Origin: Luteolibacter luteus
GTDB lineage: Bacteria; Verrucomicrobiota; Verrucomicrobiia; Verrucomicrobiales; Akkermansiaceae
Length of the DNA stretch: 64,000 nt
Direction: 5' to 3'
Assembly (NCBI RefSeq): GCF_012913485.1
Contig: NZ_CP051774.1
Span: forward strand, 2,852,001 to 2,916,000
Of the stretch, positions 62,248 through 64,000 are shown in pieces; the first letter of the stretch is position 1, and every line of letters starts with the position of its first letter. A program made the position numbers and the translations under genes. A model generated the notes under the pieces. It was not told the origin of the DNA. It made no database searches and saw nothing but the letters and a program-made list of their open reading frames with translations.

Positions 62248-62880
62248 ATGGAAGTCACCCGCCTAGCCCGCGTGCCGGAAGCCCAGGAATTCGTGCCCGA
62301 AGATTACTTCCGGCGCTTGGAGAAGCACGAGCTCGTGCGCGAGGGCCGTCCGCTGGAAATCGACCTAGGCTGCGGGGACGGCCGCTTCCTGCTCGGAATG
62401 GCCGAGCACTATCCGGAGCGCGATTTTTTGGGAGTGGAGCGCCTGCTGGGGCGCGTGCGAAAGGTCTGCAAGAAGATCGGCAAGCTGGGGCTGGCGAATG
62501 CCCGGGTGCTCCGGCTGGAAAGCCGCTATACCGCGGAGTGGCTGCTACCGAAGGAGTCGGTCTCCCGTCTGCACCTGCTCTGCCCGGATCCGTGGCCGAA
62601 ATTCCGGCATCACCGCCGTCGGCTAATCCAGCAGGAATTCCTGCAGGCCGTGTGGGACACTTTGGAACCGGGCGGAGAGTTTCTCTTCAAAACAGACCAT
62701 CCCGAGTATTTCGAGTGGGCCATGGAGAAGGTGGAGGCCTTCGGGAAATTCGAGCGGCTTGAGTGGCCGGAGGACGCCTTTTTCTATCCGAAGACCGATT
62801 TCCAGCTCCTCTGGGAGAGTGAGGGAAAGAGCCTGCAGGGCTTGAGATTGAAGAAGTCAGCGGCTCAGGCGGAGGCTTGA
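62248..62880 (+). CDS. trmB: tRNA (guanine-N7-)-methyltransferase
   Basis: 210 residues from ATG 62248. SAM-binding motif LEIDLGCGDGRFLLGMA near 36, FLGVERLLGR near 60, the TrmB signature LLCPDPWPKFRHHRRRLIQ near 108 and FKTDHPEYFEWA near 148. It methylates G46 in tRNA. The frame is open to 62122 upstream, but those residues are Arg/Gly-rich and not family-like. Its last 24 nt overlap the convergent comEC gene. Confidence 0.92.
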   Translation: MEVTRLARVPEAQEFVPEDYFRRLEKHELVREGRPLEIDLGCGDGRFLLGMAEHYPERDFLGVERLLGRVRKVCKKIGKLGLANARVLRLESRYTAEWLLPKESVSRLHLLCPDPWPKFRHHRRRLIQQEFLQAVWDTLEPGGEFLFKTDHPEYFEWAMEKVEAFGKFERLEWPEDAFFYPKTDFQLLWESEGKSLQGLRLKKSAAQAEA

Positions 62881-64000
62881 GCCGTCGAGAAATCCACGAA
62901 GCTCCAAGCTGCCGTCCTCTCTTGGGACGCCAGTGACAGCACCTGTCTGGCCTTGGTGGAAAAGCCGGATCCCACGGCTCTCGCAGTCGGAGACGAATCC
63001 CGGAGGAATGCGCTCGGCGTAAGGGAAATCGGCGTGGCTCGCGATGATGGCACGCGGTTTCACCGCCTCGAGGAAGGCATCGCCCATGCTGGAATCATTG
63101 CGATGGCGGCCAGCCACGATGACATCGGCGGAGAGGTCGCGGCCGCTTTCCAGCATCGCGCGTTCGATGCTCCAGCCGGCATCGCCCATGAAGAGGATGC
63201 GCCAGCCGCGCCAATGCAGGCGGCAGACCATGACTCGCTCGTCCGCCATCATGTTCTGGCTGGCGGCGTCGGGCTCATGGATCACCTCCAGCCACGTGGC
63301 TTCCGAGACCTTGTAGTGCCCTTGGGGATCTCCGAGCACCACGGGGATGCCGCGCTGCTCCGCTTTCCCGATCAGATCGCGATACAGCTTGCTCCGCGCC
63401 TTGGTCACGGGTGCCAGAATCTGGCGGATCGGGAAGGCATCGATGGCTCCCGCGGCGCCACCGATATGGCCGCCATCAGGGTGGCTGAGGACCAAGTGCT
63501 GCGGCTTCACCGAAAAATGCCGGAGCGAGGGCAGGAGCATGTGCTCGAAGCCATTCGCGCTGCCGGTATCGAAAAGCACCGTCGATCCACCCTCATGGAG
63601 CAGGGCCGCGCCGTTGCCGTACCCGGGATCATAGACCACCAGGAAGTTCTCGCCCGGCCGGTCGCGGGCGAAGGTGTGATTGCCACCCGGAACCGAAGCA
63701 AAGAATCGAGCGATTCCCGTGCAACCCGCGGCAACATAGCCGTTCCCCTTGTTTACCCACCGCTGGGCAGAAGGCGCGATGGGGGAGAGGAAAAGGGCCA
63801 GCAGCGCCAAGGCCATGAGAGCCAGCACGAAGATTCCGATCAGGGTGCTCGCCAGGATCGAAATCGGGGAAAGGAAGCCGAAGTGCCAGAGCGTCAGGGG
63901 AACCGAGCCGACACTGGCAGCGGTCGAGGCCCCGAAGGCGGTGGCAATCTGCTGGCGGATCCGCAGCCAACGGTCCTGCCACTTCGTATAAAGTTGGAGC
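62857..64000 (-). CDS. comEC: ComEC/Rec2-family DNA-uptake membrane protein (partial, N-terminus outside window)
   Basis: The frame continues past the right edge, so the visible C-terminal 380 or so residues belong to a larger protein. Three hydrophobic segments near the right end (for example VPLTLWHFGFLSPISILAST, LIGIFVLALMALALLALFLS) are ComEC-type competence helices, and the rest is a metallo-beta-lactamase-like domain: LVVYDPGYGNGAALLHEG, LVLSHPDGGHIGG (metal-binding motif variant HxDxxH), ILFMGDAGWSIERAML and DVIVAGRHRND. ComEC conducts one DNA strand into the cytoplasm; the lactamase domain may digest the other. Only the 5' part is missing. It overlaps trmB by 24 nt. Confidence 0.9.
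   Translation of the reverse strand, partial: LQLYTKWQDRWLRIRQQIATAFGASTAASVGSVPLTLWHFGFLSPISILASTLIGIFVLALMALALLALFLSPIAPSAQRWVNKGNGYVAAGCTGIARFFASVPGGNHTFARDRPGENFLVVYDPGYGNGAALLHEGGSTVLFDTGSANGFEHMLLPSLRHFSVKPQHLVLSHPDGGHIGGAAGAIDAFPIRQILAPVTKARSKLYRDLIGKAEQRGIPVVLGDPQGHYKVSEATWLEVIHEPDAASQNMMADERVMVCRLHWRGWRILFMGDAGWSIERAMLESGRDLSADVIVAGRHRNDSSMGDAFLEAVKPRAIIASHADFPYAERIPPGFVSDCESRGIRLFHQGQTGAVTGVPREDGSLELRGFLDGSSLRLSR

Overview
The window is GC-rich (about 60-65 percent by eye) and looks like chromosomal DNA of a verrucomicrobium, most likely Verrucomicrobiales near Luteolibacter or Haloferula. This is inferred from the family mix, not from a marker gene: PEP-CTERM proteins, very large secreted lamin-tail/CotH proteins with a DPDGDG-type C-terminal module, a secreted protein resembling the TIGR02597 family, few Shine-Dalgarno sequences and several promoters that sit almost on the start codon. 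I saw no rRNA, tRNA, CRISPR array, insertion sequence or prophage. Both ends cut genes: a MATE transporter on the left and comEC on the right.

Region 1-13 kb. A truncated MATE pump has a candidate leader (20-codon ORF, hairpin, terminator) in front of it. A GDSL-type lipoprotein esterase follows. Then comes the most interesting locus, a three-gene plus-strand unit (1795-10670): a 2111-residue DUF4062/STAND NTPase with a beta-propeller-like and helical C-terminal half, a patatin-like phospholipase, and a SLOG-domain protein with two pairs of membrane helices. This resembles a sensor plus two membrane-attacking effectors, so it is a candidate anti-phage or stress-response system. A MECR-type enoyl reductase and glutamate dehydrogenase follow; the latter shares a 24-nt upstream element with the STAND gene.

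Region 13-24 kb. A glycoside hydrolase-glycosyltransferase 2 fusion, a SWIM/SNF2 helicase, a small acidic protein, a transglutaminase-hydrolase fusion, an M14 peptidase, a TerC protein, an alpha/beta hydrolase, glyoxalase I and a universal stress protein.

Region 24-34 kb is almost filled by two secreted LTD/CotH proteins (1335 and 1670 residues). Region 34-39.6 kb holds lipid acyltransferases of ornithine-lipid type, mscL, two azurin-like cupredoxins around a stand-alone DsbD-alpha-like protein, and a PII gene (glnB type) behind a near-perfect sigma-54 promoter.

Region 39.6-49.6 kb holds a secreted trypsin-like protease, a RecF/SMC-like ATPase, queA, a small membrane protein, a probable C-rich-loop small RNA (43906-44048), and an envelope cluster of OmpA-like protein, HtrA protease and a degenerate Lon-like protein; a YbgC-type thioesterase closes it.

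Region 49.6-64 kb has a GlcD-type oxidase, a tandem pair of 144-bp repeats each with a terminator, a NarL-type response regulator and its kinase with a discoidin-like sensor region, two paralogous PEP-CTERM proteins, the TIGR02597-like protein, a PfkB kinase, an unknown membrane-anchored protein, the accB-accC-thiE operon, trmB and comEC.
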